Of a DNA stretch of 64,000 nt, positions 7,466 to 15,868 are shown piece after piece. How positions within the stretch are numbered: position 1 is the first letter of the stretch; every line of letters starts with the position of its first letter. Origin of the DNA: Brachybacterium alimentarium (lineage in GTDB: Bacteria > Actinomycetota > Actinomycetes > Actinomycetales > Dermabacteraceae); assembly GCF_002332425.1 (NCBI RefSeq), contig NZ_NRGS01000011.1, forward strand, positions 1-64,000, read 5' to 3'. The position numbers were made by a program, and so were the translations under genes. The notes beneath the pieces were generated by a model that worked only from the letters and a program-made list of their open reading frames with translations, made no database searches and was not told the origin of the DNA.

Positions 7466-9087
7466 GCGGCGCCGTCCCGGCCCCCGGCCCACGACCTGAC
7501 TACGGCACCAGCACCAGCACCGGCACCAGCAGCCCGTTCGCAGTCGCGGCGATCGATCTCGGTGCCACCTCGGGCCGGGTCATGCTCGGCGTGGTCGACC
7601 ACGGTCGCCTCGAGCTGGTCCCGGCGCACCGCTTCGAGAACCGTCTGGTCCGGCGCGGCGGTCACCTGTGCTGGGATCTCGATGCCCTGTGGGCCGAGAT
7701 CAGGCAGGGGCTGGCCGACGCCCATGATCTCGCCGTCGTGCGTGGACTGGGCCGCCTGTCCTCCATCGGCGTCGACTCCTGGGCCGTGGACTACGGCCTG
7801 GTCGGGCCGGACGCGGTCGGGGCCGACGGCACCCCTGTGCCGGGCTCCGGCGAGCGCCTCGGCGAGGTGATCGCCTATCGGGATTCCCGCACCGACGGGG
7901 TCGCCGACGAGTTCGCGCGGAAGGTCTCCCGGGAGCGACAGTTCGCGCTCACCGGGATCGCCCAGCAGCCCTTCAACACGATCTACCAGCTGCTGGCCGA
8001 CGACCGCCTCGCGGAGCTGCCCGCGGGCAGCGCGCTGCTGATGGTGCCCGACCTCATCGGCTACCTGCTCACCGGCGAGCGCCGCACGGAGCTCACCAAC
8101 GCCTCGACCACCGGGATGCTGTCGGTGACCGCCCGGGAGTGGGTCCCCGAGCTCCTGGAGGCAGCCGGCGTGGACCGCGCGCTGTTGGCGCCCCTGATCG
8201 CACCGGGCGAGCAGCTGGGCACGGTCCGCCCGGAGCTCGCCTCCGTGCTCGGCATCGGTGAGGCCCCGGTGATCGCCGTCGGCTCCCATGACACCGCGTC
8301 GGCGGTGCTGGCGGCCCCGGCCTCGCCGGCGGCCGCCCTCGAGAACGCCCCCGTCGCCTACATCTCCTCGGGCACCTGGTCCCTCATCGGGCTCGAGCTG
8401 GCCGGCGCGGTCCCCTCGGGGCCGGCCCTCGCGGCCGGCTTCACGAATGAGCGCGGCATCGACGGCACATTCCGCGTCCTCAAGAACGTGGCCGGGATGT
8501 GGCTGGTCAGCGAATCGATCCGGCAATGGGAGGACGAGGGCGCGCAGGTCGACCTCGGTGATCTGCTGGAGGCCGCCGCGTCGGTCCCGGGCGGCCGCTT
8601 CCGGATCGACCCCACCGATCCGGCCTTCCTCCCGCCCGGCCAGATGGCGGATCGGGTCATGGCCGCCGCCCGCCCGGTCACCGGCGAGCAGCACGGGGAC
8701 CACGAGGACGGACCGGAGCGGCGCAGCGCCCACCCTCGCTCCCCCGCCGAGCTGGTGCGCTGCATCCTCGAATCGCTCGCCGAGACCTACCGCGACGGGC
8801 TGCACACCGCCTGCCGACTCGCCGAACTCCCCCTGCCGTCGCGTCTGCACGTCGTCGGCGGAGGCAGCCGCAACGCCCTGCTGAACCAGCTCACCGCCGA
8901 CGCCCTGGGCATCGAGGTGGTCGCCGGCCCCATGGAGGCGACCGCGCTGGGGAACATCGCGGTGCAGGCCCGAGCTCTCAGTGCCGTTCCGTCCCCCGAC
9001 GGCGCGATCCGGGAGCTCATCCGCGCGAGCGTGGACCTGGAGACGTTCAGCCCGTCGTCGACTCGCGCTCCACGAGCGTCGGCGTGA
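7462..9087 (+). CDS. rhaB: rhamnulokinase
   Basis: Phosphorylates L-rhamnulose at O1 with ATP. It is an FGGY-family kinase with the phosphate-1 motif 'DLGATSGRVMLG' near residues 31-42, 'GVDSWAVDYGL' near 103, 'SHDTASAV' near 275 and 'SSGTWSLIGLE' near 303; the last is typical of rhamnulokinases. At 541 residues it is longer than the usual 480, owing to a Ser/Thr/Gly-rich N-terminus and a charged insertion near 410-425. The start overlaps the stop of the aldolase gene by four bases. Its 3' end overlaps the convergent LacI gene by 41 bp, so no separate terminator fits between them. Confidence 0.95.
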   Translation: MSGAVPAPGPRPDYGTSTSTGTSSPFAVAAIDLGATSGRVMLGVVDHGRLELVPAHRFENRLVRRGGHLCWDLDALWAEIRQGLADAHDLAVVRGLGRLSSIGVDSWAVDYGLVGPDAVGADGTPVPGSGERLGEVIAYRDSRTDGVADEFARKVSRERQFALTGIAQQPFNTIYQLLADDRLAELPAGSALLMVPDLIGYLLTGERRTELTNASTTGMLSVTAREWVPELLEAAGVDRALLAPLIAPGEQLGTVRPELASVLGIGEAPVIAVGSHDTASAVLAAPASPAAALENAPVAYISSGTWSLIGLELAGAVPSGPALAAGFTNERGIDGTFRVLKNVAGMWLVSESIRQWEDEGAQVDLGDLLEAAASVPGGRFRIDPTDPAFLPPGQMADRVMAAARPVTGEQHGDHEDGPERRSAHPRSPAELVRCILESLAETYRDGLHTACRLAELPLPSRLHVVGGGSRNALLNQLTADALGIEVVAGPMEATALGNIAVQARALSAVPSPDGAIRELIRASVDLETFSPSSTRAPRASA

Positions 9088-10060
9088 AGCTCACGTGCCG
9101 GGGCGAGGCGTCGGGATCGGCGATCTCCTCCTCGAGCAGGGCGAGCGCGGTGCGGCCCATGAGGTCGGCCGGCTGCGCCACCGAGGTCAGCGGCACCACG
9201 GTCGAGCTCGCGAAGGCGATGTCGTCGTAGCCCACCAGCGCGATCTCCTCGGGCACCGAGATCTGGTGACGGAAGGCGAACGCCTGCAGGACGCCGACGG
9301 CGATCAGGTCGTTCACGCAGAACACGGCGTCGGGACGCTCGGCCGCAGGGCGTTCGACGATGCTCATGCCGGCGGCGCGGCCCGCGAGCACGGTGAGGTC
9401 CTCCGCGTCGAGCACCTCGAGCTCGATCCCGGCGTCGGCCGCGGCGCGGCGTGCCCCGTGCAGACGATCCGCGACCTGCCGCAGATCCTGCCGGGCGGCG
9501 ACCACGCCGATCCGGCGCCGCCCCAGCTCGGCGAGGTGCCGCACGGCGATCTCGCCACCGGCGATGTCGTCCACGCTCACCGAGGACCCACCGGTGGCGT
9601 CCCGGCTGCTCTCGACCAGCACCACGGGCGTCCCGCGTCGGCGGATCCCGTCGATGAGCTCCTTGGTGCCGCCGGTCGAGGCGAGCAGGATGCCCCGCAC
9701 ACGCTGCTCCTCGAACAGCGAGAGGTACAGCCGCTCGCGCTGCTCCCGGTTGCCCGTGCTGCCGGCGATCACTGCGAGGGAGGAGGACTCCGCGGCGGAT
9801 TCGATGCCGCCGACGATCTGGCCGTAGAACGGGTTCGCGGAGTCCAGCACGATCGCGCCGACGGTGCGGGAGTGGCCGAGCTTCAGCTGGCGAGCGGCAT
9901 CGTTGCGCACGTAGCCGAGTTCGGCGATCGCCGCCTCGACCCGTTCGCGACGGTCCTGGGAGACGATGTCCGGCCGGTTCAGGACGTTGGAGACGGTACC
10001 GACGGAGACCTCCGCGCGGCGCGCGACATCCTTCATGCTCACCAGGCGGTTCCCGGCCAC
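9047..10060 (-). CDS. LacI-family transcriptional regulator, probable rhamnose repressor
   Basis: 337 residues. The N-terminal helix-turn-helix begins at 'MKDVARRAEVSVGTVSNVLNRPD', followed by the hinge-helix region 'ARQLKLG' and a periplasmic-binding-like sensor domain ('ILLASTGG', 'GRRRIGVV', 'DAVFCVNDLIAVGVLQ', 'ALVGYDDI'). The GTG start at 10060 has GAGGAG upstream; an internal ATG at 10036 sits right at the helix-turn-helix and is the alternative. It is encoded 84 nt after a sugar-binding lipoprotein gene on the same strand and converges on rhaB. It is the only LacI protein in the window, so it is the likely reader of the TTGAGTCGTTTCAAC and AAGCG(C/G)TTGAC sites. The inducer is probably rhamnose or rhamnulose (inference). 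Confidence 0.9.
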   Translation of the reverse strand: MAGNRLVSMKDVARRAEVSVGTVSNVLNRPDIVSQDRRERVEAAIAELGYVRNDAARQLKLGHSRTVGAIVLDSANPFYGQIVGGIESAAESSSLAVIAGSTGNREQRERLYLSLFEEQRVRGILLASTGGTKELIDGIRRRGTPVVLVESSRDATGGSSVSVDDIAGGEIAVRHLAELGRRRIGVVAARQDLRQVADRLHGARRAAADAGIELEVLDAEDLTVLAGRAAGMSIVERPAAERPDAVFCVNDLIAVGVLQAFAFRHQISVPEEIALVGYDDIAFASSTVVPLTSVAQPADLMGRTALALLEEEIADPDASPRHVSFTPTLVERESTTG

Positions 10061-10144
10061 TCCCCCACGCTCCTCGGCTCGACCTGACCGGCCCCGGGGC
10101 CGTGGGCTCCGGGACCGTGATCCGGTGACTGTATCGCGATCGCC

Positions 10145-11479
10145 TCAGCCCAGCAGACCCGATGCTTCGTCGATCACGGCGGCGCTCGCCTCCGCGGGCT
10201 TCTCCCGCCCGAACAGCACGTCCTCGACGTGCCGGGCGAGGGCGTCGTCGACGGCTCCGCCGCCGGGCGGGGTGAGCGGCGGCGCCTCGCCGAGCTCGTC
10301 CGCGATCGCCTCGATGAAGTCGACCGCCTTGAGATCGGAGTCGGTGAGCTCGGGGACGATCGCCTCGCGCACCTCGAGGTTCGCGGGCACTCCGCGCTCG
10401 GCGAGCAGGATCTTCCCGGCGTCGACGCTGTTGAGCAGCCAGTCGACGAGGGCCACGGCGTCATCCTGCTTCTGGGAGGTCGCGGCGACCGAGAAGTACA
10501 TCGACGCCTTGTACCAGAGCTGGGCGTCGGCCGCGCTGCCGGTCATCGAGGGCATCCGCAGGATCACGACCTTCCCGTCGAGCGCGGCATCCAAGGTGAC
10601 GACCTGGTTCGACCACTGCGCCTGGATCGCGCACTTCCCGACGGCGAACAGCGCCTGGTCGACGGACTGGCCCGCCTCCTCGACGGCCACGGACGCAGGC
10701 GGCGCCGCACCGCTGTCCTGCAGCTCGAGTGCGAAGTCCATCCACTTCTCGAGCTGATCGGCGGTGTACCCGACGCCGTCCGGGCCGAACCGGTCGGCCC
10801 CGAGCTGACGCAGGAACACGCTCAGCGGCGGCCCGCCCGCCGCACCGAACTGCTGCACCCCGTAGGTGCCCTCCGGGGTGTTCTCCGAGATCTTCGTGGC
10901 GATCTCCAGGAGGTCCTCCCAGGTCCAGGTGGTGTCGTCCGGCATGTCGACGCCCGCCGCCTCGAACAGATCGGGGTTCGCCAGCAGCACCGGGGCGTTG
11001 ATCCCGGCGTTGACGGCGAACAGCCCTTCGTCGACCATGCCGGCGTCCAGGGCATCGGGGTCGATGCCGTCGGTGTCGAAGTCCGTGGTGGACAGATCCA
11101 GCAGGATCTTCCGGCTCGAGTACTCGGCGAGGTAGCCCTCGTCCATCTGGATGATGTCCGGTGCGTCCCCGCCGGCGACCTGCGTGGCGAGCTTGTCCCA
11201 GTAGCCGCTCCAGTCACCCGGCTCGGCGGAGACCGTGAGGTCGGGCTCGATGTCCTGATAGGCCTCCAGGGCAGTGCGGGTGAGCTCGTCGCGCGTCGTG
11301 TTGCCCCACCACGCGAAGCGGAGATCCCCCGACTCGGCATCCCCGGAGTCGCCGCTGCCCGCAGCGTTAGGGCCGCAGGCGGACAGCGAGGCGACGGAGA
11401 CGAGCGAGGTCAGAGCGAGGGGCGCAGCAAGGGCGGCACGACGGGTGGGCAGGCGGACGAGCAGGCGGGAGGACGTCAT
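10145..11479 (-). CDS. carbohydrate ABC transporter substrate-binding lipoprotein (CUT1)
   Basis: Extracellular sugar-binding lipoprotein of 444 residues. A twin-arginine signal (RR near 13-14) leads to a lipobox with Cys35 in 'SACGPNAA'. The mature part has the family-1 solute-binding features 'GYWDKLATQVAGGDAPDIIQMD' and 'TTWTWEDL'. The frame extends far upstream to 11752, but the ATG at 11479 has AAGGAG five bases before it and starts the signal peptide. It closely resembles the protein at 31532-32836. It has no permease gene beside it. Divergent from the MFS permease gene, with operator-like sites at 11628 and 11739 between them. Confidence 0.93.
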   Translation of the reverse strand: MTSSRLLVRLPTRRAALAAPLALTSLVSVASLSACGPNAAGSGDSGDAESGDLRFAWWGNTTRDELTRTALEAYQDIEPDLTVSAEPGDWSGYWDKLATQVAGGDAPDIIQMDEGYLAEYSSRKILLDLSTTDFDTDGIDPDALDAGMVDEGLFAVNAGINAPVLLANPDLFEAAGVDMPDDTTWTWEDLLEIATKISENTPEGTYGVQQFGAAGGPPLSVFLRQLGADRFGPDGVGYTADQLEKWMDFALELQDSGAAPPASVAVEEAGQSVDQALFAVGKCAIQAQWSNQVVTLDAALDGKVVILRMPSMTGSAADAQLWYKASMYFSVAATSQKQDDAVALVDWLLNSVDAGKILLAERGVPANLEVREAIVPELTDSDLKAVDFIEAIADELGEAPPLTPPGGGAVDDALARHVEDVLFGREKPAEASAAVIDEASGLLG

Positions 11480-11627
11480 GTGATCTCCTTCGATCGGCGA
11501 GGGCAGGGAGACCCGACCGGAGATTCCGCTGCGGGACTCTCGGGACTCTGCAGCGGGAGGTCGTCGGGGTGCACGGCTCGGACCAGGTCGGGCGCGAGTG
11601 CATCGTGACCGGAGTGCAGACACGCCG

Positions 11628-11643
11628 CTTGAAACGTGTAAAG
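11628..11643 (-). promoter_or_regulatory. operator-like site before the binding-protein gene at 10145-11479
   Basis: CTTGAAACGTGTAAAG on the plus strand. The minus strand contains TTTACA, a possible -35, followed by CGTTTCAAGCG, so repressor binding would overlap the promoter. The half-site matches the other LacI-type sites in the window. Confidence 0.5.
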
Positions 11644-11738
11644 CCCTTTCCGACCCCATGAATGCGGACCTGGCGCCTCGCATCTGCCGTACGGGTTGTG
11701 GGCCGGTCGAGCCGTTGCTAGTCTCGCCGGACACGATG

Positions 11739-11753
11739 TTGAGTCGTTTCAAC
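11739..11753 (+). promoter_or_regulatory. LacI-type operator upstream of the MFS permease
   Basis: TTGAGTCGTTTCAAC, identical over 15 bases to the site upstream of rhaI (4118-4132). It lies 84 nt before the permease start in the divergent spacer. The exact match across more than 7 kb supports common control. Confidence 0.75.
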
Positions 11754-11836
11754 AGATTTGGGTATCGCCGCAGGCCATAGAGACAGGACCGAGAAGCTGC
11801 GGCTCACGCCCTGCACCCGTTCGAAGGAGAACACGA

Positions 11837-13273
11837 GTGCGACCAGACCATTCGAGCCCGTCGACCGCCCATCCCTGGTGGGTGGCCCTGATCTGCGGAA
11901 TGGCGTCGTACATCGACTCCGCCGCCATCGTCAGCTCCGGCACCGCGCTGGTGCTCTACCAGCACTCCATCGGGATCACCGAGGGCCAGATCGGCGCCCT
12001 CTCCGCGACCCTCACCCTGAGCATCGCCGTCGGCGCACTCACCGGAGGGCGGCTCGGCGATCGCTACGGGCGCCGTCGAGTCTTCCTCACCACGATGGCG
12101 ATGATCGTCATCGGCTCGGCCCTGCTGGTGCTCGCGCCCGGGTTCGCGATGCTGATGGTGGGCATGATGCTCGTCGGTCTCGGCTCCGGCGCCGATCTCC
12201 CGGTCTCCCTCGCCTCGATCTCCGAGGCGGCATCGGACCACAACCGCGGTCGGCTCGTCGGCTTCTCGCAGATCCTCTGGTTCGGTGGGATCATCGGCGC
12301 GAACGTCTTCGGCATCATCGCTGGCGGCCTGGGCCAGCTCGGCGGCCAGATCATGTTCTGCCACGTCGGGATCGTCGCCCTGATCGTCCTCGCCGCGCGA
12401 CTGAGCATCCCCGAGTCGACCACCTGGGCTAACGCCGACCGCGAGCGCCTCGCCGGCTCGGACACGATCCGCGCCTCGAGCACAGGCCTCAAGGACGTGC
12501 TCAGCCAGAAGATCTTCCTCATGCCGTTCCTCGCCCTGATCGGCTTCTACACGCTCACGAACATCGGCGCGAACACCGGCGGTCAGTTCGGCACCTACAT
12601 CGGCGTGAACGTCGTGGGGATCACCGTGCAGCAACAGTCGCTGCTGGGCATCGTGATGCTCGGCGTCGGCATGCTCGGCGCCATGGTGTTCATGCGGATC
12701 GTCGACACCCCGCTGCGGATGAAGGTCTACGCCGTCGGCGCCGTCCTCCTGGCCGGCTCCTACCTGATCCCCGTGGTCTTCGGCTTCAGCCTGATCCCTT
12801 GGGTCGCCCTGAGCTTCTTCAACGCCATCGGCGGCGCGTTCGCTTTCGAGGCGATCATGAAGGTCTGGTCCCAGGAGTCCTTCCCGACCCTGCTGCGCTC
12901 GACGGTGCAGGGCTCCGTGATCGGCATCGCCCGGGTTCTCGCCGCCGGGGTCGCCCTTATTACGCCGGCCCTCATGAACACGCCGACGATGGCCTACCTG
13001 CTGCTCACGATCATCGTGACGGTCGGCCTCGTCTGCGGGTGGGTCGGGTTCCGACGCACCGGGTTCGACGCCTTTGCCGAGGAGACCCTCGACGCCTCCA
13101 CGCTATCCGCCCCCGCAGCCGCCTCCGTCGGCGACACGAACCCCGGCGCGCATTCCGGTGCCGGCACCAGGACACGCACCGACCGTCGACGCCCTCCCCG
13201 CCCCGCTGCGCCGCATGCCGTTCGGCACGCACAGCTCTCCCCCACCACCCCATACGCCCCGACCGAGAGGTGA
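11837..13273 (+). CDS. MFS sugar transporter
   Basis: 478-residue major facilitator with about 12 hydrophobic segments. The sugar-porter motif 'GGRLGDRYGRRRVF' lies in the loop after TM2, and 'PESTTW' follows TM6. The frame is open from 11696, but the GTG at 11837 has AAGGAG seven bases upstream and begins just before the first membrane segment. Its stop is three bases before the GH78 rhamnosidase ATG, so the two are cotranscribed. The partner and the rhaI-type operator suggest uptake of rhamnose or a small rhamnoside. The C-terminal 40 residues are a polar Pro/Thr-rich tail. Confidence 0.9.
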   Translation: MRPDHSSPSTAHPWWVALICGMASYIDSAAIVSSGTALVLYQHSIGITEGQIGALSATLTLSIAVGALTGGRLGDRYGRRRVFLTTMAMIVIGSALLVLAPGFAMLMVGMMLVGLGSGADLPVSLASISEAASDHNRGRLVGFSQILWFGGIIGANVFGIIAGGLGQLGGQIMFCHVGIVALIVLAARLSIPESTTWANADRERLAGSDTIRASSTGLKDVLSQKIFLMPFLALIGFYTLTNIGANTGGQFGTYIGVNVVGITVQQQSLLGIVMLGVGMLGAMVFMRIVDTPLRMKVYAVGAVLLAGSYLIPVVFGFSLIPWVALSFFNAIGGAFAFEAIMKVWSQESFPTLLRSTVQGSVIGIARVLAAGVALITPALMNTPTMAYLLLTIIVTVGLVCGWVGFRRTGFDAFAEETLDASTLSAPAAASVGDTNPGAHSGAGTRTRTDRRRPPRPAAPHAVRHAQLSPTTPYAPTER

Positions 13274-13276
13274 CCC

Positions 13277-15565
13277 ATGACCACGACTGACAGCACTACC
13301 GCTGACGCCCCCGCCGCCGCACCGTTCGAGAGCGCCACGGCGATCACCGCCGATCCCACGGATGGCCGCGCCCCCGTACTGTCCACGCGCGCCGCGCTCC
13401 AGGGCCCTGCCTCGGCGATCGCCGGCGCGGAGCTCCTCGCCACCGCCCACGGCATCTACGAGGCATCGCTCAACGGCGCACGCGCCACCGACTCCGTGCT
13501 GAACCCGGGCTGGACCGTCTACGAGTCCCGCCTGCAGGTGCAGCGCTTCGACGTCACCGAGCAGGCACGCTCCGGCGGCGAGGAGATCGAGCTGTCGGTG
13601 CTCCTGGGCCGCGGCTGGTGGAACGGCGACTTCGGCTTCGGCGACGCCGCCTCCAACTACGGGGACGAGAACGCTCTCCTCGCCGCCCTGGTCATCACCT
13701 ACGCGGACGGCTCCACCCAGACCGTCGCCACCGACGAGACCTGGACCGCGACCGATTCGCCGATCACCTTCGCGACGATCTACGACGGCCAGCACGAAGA
13801 CCGCACGCTCGCTGCCGGCGACCCCCGCCCCGTGCGCGTCACCGAGATCGACCGGTCCACGCTGATCGAACAGGCCTCCCCGCTGATCACTCGGCACGAG
13901 ACCCGTCGGCCCGAGAAGATCTGGACCTCTCCCTCCGGGAAGACGCTGCTCGACTTCGGGCAGAACCTCGTGGGCTGGCTGCGCTTCACAGTCACCGGCC
14001 CTGCGGGCACGGAGATCACCCTGCGCCACGCCGAGGTGCTCGAGCACGAGGAGCTCGGCACCCGGCCGCTGCGCGCCGCGAAGGCCACCGATCAGCTGGT
14101 GCTCTCCGGTGACGTCGACGGCGACTACTTCGAGCCGACGTTCACGTTCCACGGTTTCCGCTATGCGGAGGTGACCGGCTGGCCCGGGGAGCTCACCGCC
14201 GAGGACATCGAGGCGGTCGTCGTCCACTCCGACATTCCCCGGACCGGCTGGTTCGAGTCCTCCCATGAGGGCGTGAACCAGCTGATCAGCAACTCGATCT
14301 GGTCCCAGCGCGGCAACTTCCTCGCCGTGCCCACGGACTGCCCCCAGCGCGACGAGCGCCTGGGCTGGACGGGCGACATCGCCGCCTACGCCGCCACCGC
14401 CGCCTACCAGTTCGACGTCTCCGACTTCCTCCATAGCTGGCTCCTCGACGTACAGGCCGAGGCGAGCCTGCCGCCGCTGAGCTTCGTCCCCTTCGTCGTG
14501 CCGGACATCCTCAAGCTCCGCGTCGGCGGTGCCGACCCCTTCTCCGACGGTGACCCGAAGGAAATACCCACCGCGATCTGGGGCGATGCAGCCGTCTGGG
14601 TCGCCGAGGCCCTGTGGAACGCCTACGGGGACCTCGACCGGCTGCGCGCCGAGTACCCGGGGATGGTGCTCCACCTCGAGTCGGTCGAGCGCGCGCTGTC
14701 CCCCACGGGTCTCTGGGACCAGGGGTTCCAGTTCGCGGACTGGCTCGACCCCGACGCGCCGGCGGACTCACCCGCCGATGCGAAGGCGGACAAGGGCGTC
14801 GTGGCCACCGCCTGCCTGATCCGTTCGGCGCGTTTCGCCGCCGAGACGGCCCGTCTGCTCGGCGAGGAGGCCGACGCCACCCGCTGGCAGGACCTCGCCG
14901 ATCGCACGCTCGCCGCCTTCACCGAGGCCTACGTGAGCGCCGACGGCCACATCGTCTCCGATTGCGCGACCGTGTACGCCCTCGCGATCGCCTTCGACCT
15001 GCTCGACGAGGGCACCCGACCGCGCTCCGCCGAGCGCCTCGCCGAACTCGTCCGCGAGGCGAACTACCAGGTCTCCACCGGCTTCGCCGGCACTCCCTTC
15101 GTGACCTGGGCCCTCTCCGAGACCGGCCACGTCGAGGACGCCTACCGGCTGCTCCTGGAGGACTCGAACCCCTCCTGGCTGTACCCGGTCTCGATGGGCG
15201 CCACCACTATCTGGGAGCGCTGGGACTCGATGCTGCCGGACGGCTCCATCAACCCCGGCGAGATGACAAGCTTCAACCACTACGCCCTCGGCGCCGTGGC
15301 CGACTGGATCTACCAGGTCATCCTCGGCATCCGCGCCGCCGAGCCCGGCTACCGCCGGATCCTGATCCAGCCCACCCCGGGCCCGGGCATCGACTGGGCC
15401 AAGGGCGCCTACGACTCGGTCGTCGGCCGCATCGAGGTGTCGTGGGAGTCGGCGGCCGACGGGAGCTTCGCCCTGACGGCCACGATCCCCGACGGCATCG
15501 AGGCCGACGTGGTGCTCCCCGACGGCGCCCGTCACACCGTCACTGGTGGTCGGCACAGCTTCTGA
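13277..15565 (+). CDS. alpha-L-rhamnosidase, GH78
   Basis: Hydrolyses terminal alpha-L-rhamnose from oligosaccharides or glycosides. The 762-residue protein has N-terminal beta-sandwich modules ('YEASLNGARATDSVLNPGWT', 'LLGRGWWNGDFGF') and a C-terminal (alpha/alpha)6 barrel. The GH78 active-site block 'DCPQRDERLGWTGD' is near residues 354-367 and supplies the general-acid region; the second acidic residue is in 'TTIWERWDS' near 645. There is no signal peptide, so it acts in the cytoplasm on imported substrate. The upstream MFS stop overlaps its ribosome-binding region. A second rhamnosidase of a different family (GH106) lies at 24122. Confidence 0.94.
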   Translation: MTTTDSTTADAPAAAPFESATAITADPTDGRAPVLSTRAALQGPASAIAGAELLATAHGIYEASLNGARATDSVLNPGWTVYESRLQVQRFDVTEQARSGGEEIELSVLLGRGWWNGDFGFGDAASNYGDENALLAALVITYADGSTQTVATDETWTATDSPITFATIYDGQHEDRTLAAGDPRPVRVTEIDRSTLIEQASPLITRHETRRPEKIWTSPSGKTLLDFGQNLVGWLRFTVTGPAGTEITLRHAEVLEHEELGTRPLRAAKATDQLVLSGDVDGDYFEPTFTFHGFRYAEVTGWPGELTAEDIEAVVVHSDIPRTGWFESSHEGVNQLISNSIWSQRGNFLAVPTDCPQRDERLGWTGDIAAYAATAAYQFDVSDFLHSWLLDVQAEASLPPLSFVPFVVPDILKLRVGGADPFSDGDPKEIPTAIWGDAAVWVAEALWNAYGDLDRLRAEYPGMVLHLESVERALSPTGLWDQGFQFADWLDPDAPADSPADAKADKGVVATACLIRSARFAAETARLLGEEADATRWQDLADRTLAAFTEAYVSADGHIVSDCATVYALAIAFDLLDEGTRPRSAERLAELVREANYQVSTGFAGTPFVTWALSETGHVEDAYRLLLEDSNPSWLYPVSMGATTIWERWDSMLPDGSINPGEMTSFNHYALGAVADWIYQVILGIRAAEPGYRRILIQPTPGPGIDWAKGAYDSVVGRIEVSWESAADGSFALTATIPDGIEADVVLPDGARHTVTGGRHSF

Positions 15566-15608
15566 GAGGAGACGGCGGACCCTCGCCGACGGAGCCCACG
15601 GCCGCCTG

Positions 15609-15690
15609 CCCGACAGCACGGCACAGCAGCACGCCGCTGCACGGCAAGGCACGGCACAGCACGGCACGGCGCTCCACGGCACAGCACGCC
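15609..15690. repeat. degenerate GGCACAGCAC-type tandem repeat
   Basis: Imperfect 5- to 10-bp units (CACGGCACAG, GCACGGCACA) fill the start of the 303-nt spacer after the GH78 gene. There is no coding signal. The rest of the spacer (to 15868) holds the operator-like site at 15705 and the ribosome site of the next gene. Confidence 0.6.
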
Positions 15691-15704
15691 CCGTCCCGCA
15701 CCGC

Positions 15705-15719
15705 GGTAAGCGCTTGACC
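15705..15719 (+). promoter_or_regulatory. operator-like site overlapping a -35 box before the binding-protein gene at 15869
   Basis: GGTAAGCGCTTGACC holds a palindromic AAGCGCTT core and a TTGACC -35 hexamer, followed after about 18 nt by GAGACT as a possible -10. It matches the sites at 4007 (minus) and 33083. Confidence 0.6.
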
Positions 15720-15868
15720 GTGGCAGTGCGTCGGGTCGAGACTGGCTCATGTCCGCCCCGGTCGGGCCCAGCCGGAAGAGCCTGAATTTCCCACGTGAGC
15801 AGAGAAGCTCTCCCCCTCGACCGTCACCGCAGTCCCACCGTCTCGCCGCCCCTGCACAGGAGATTCCG

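Noticed and set aside
5345..7492. 715-residue minus-strand open frame opposite the aldolase-dehydrogenase gene
   Set aside because: It is a mirror of the third-position GC bias of rhaEW and has no recognisable domain.
11480..11752. Longer N-terminus for the binding protein ending at 10145
   Set aside because: It would bury the signal peptide and cover the operator region. The ATG at 11479 has AAGGAG at ideal spacing.
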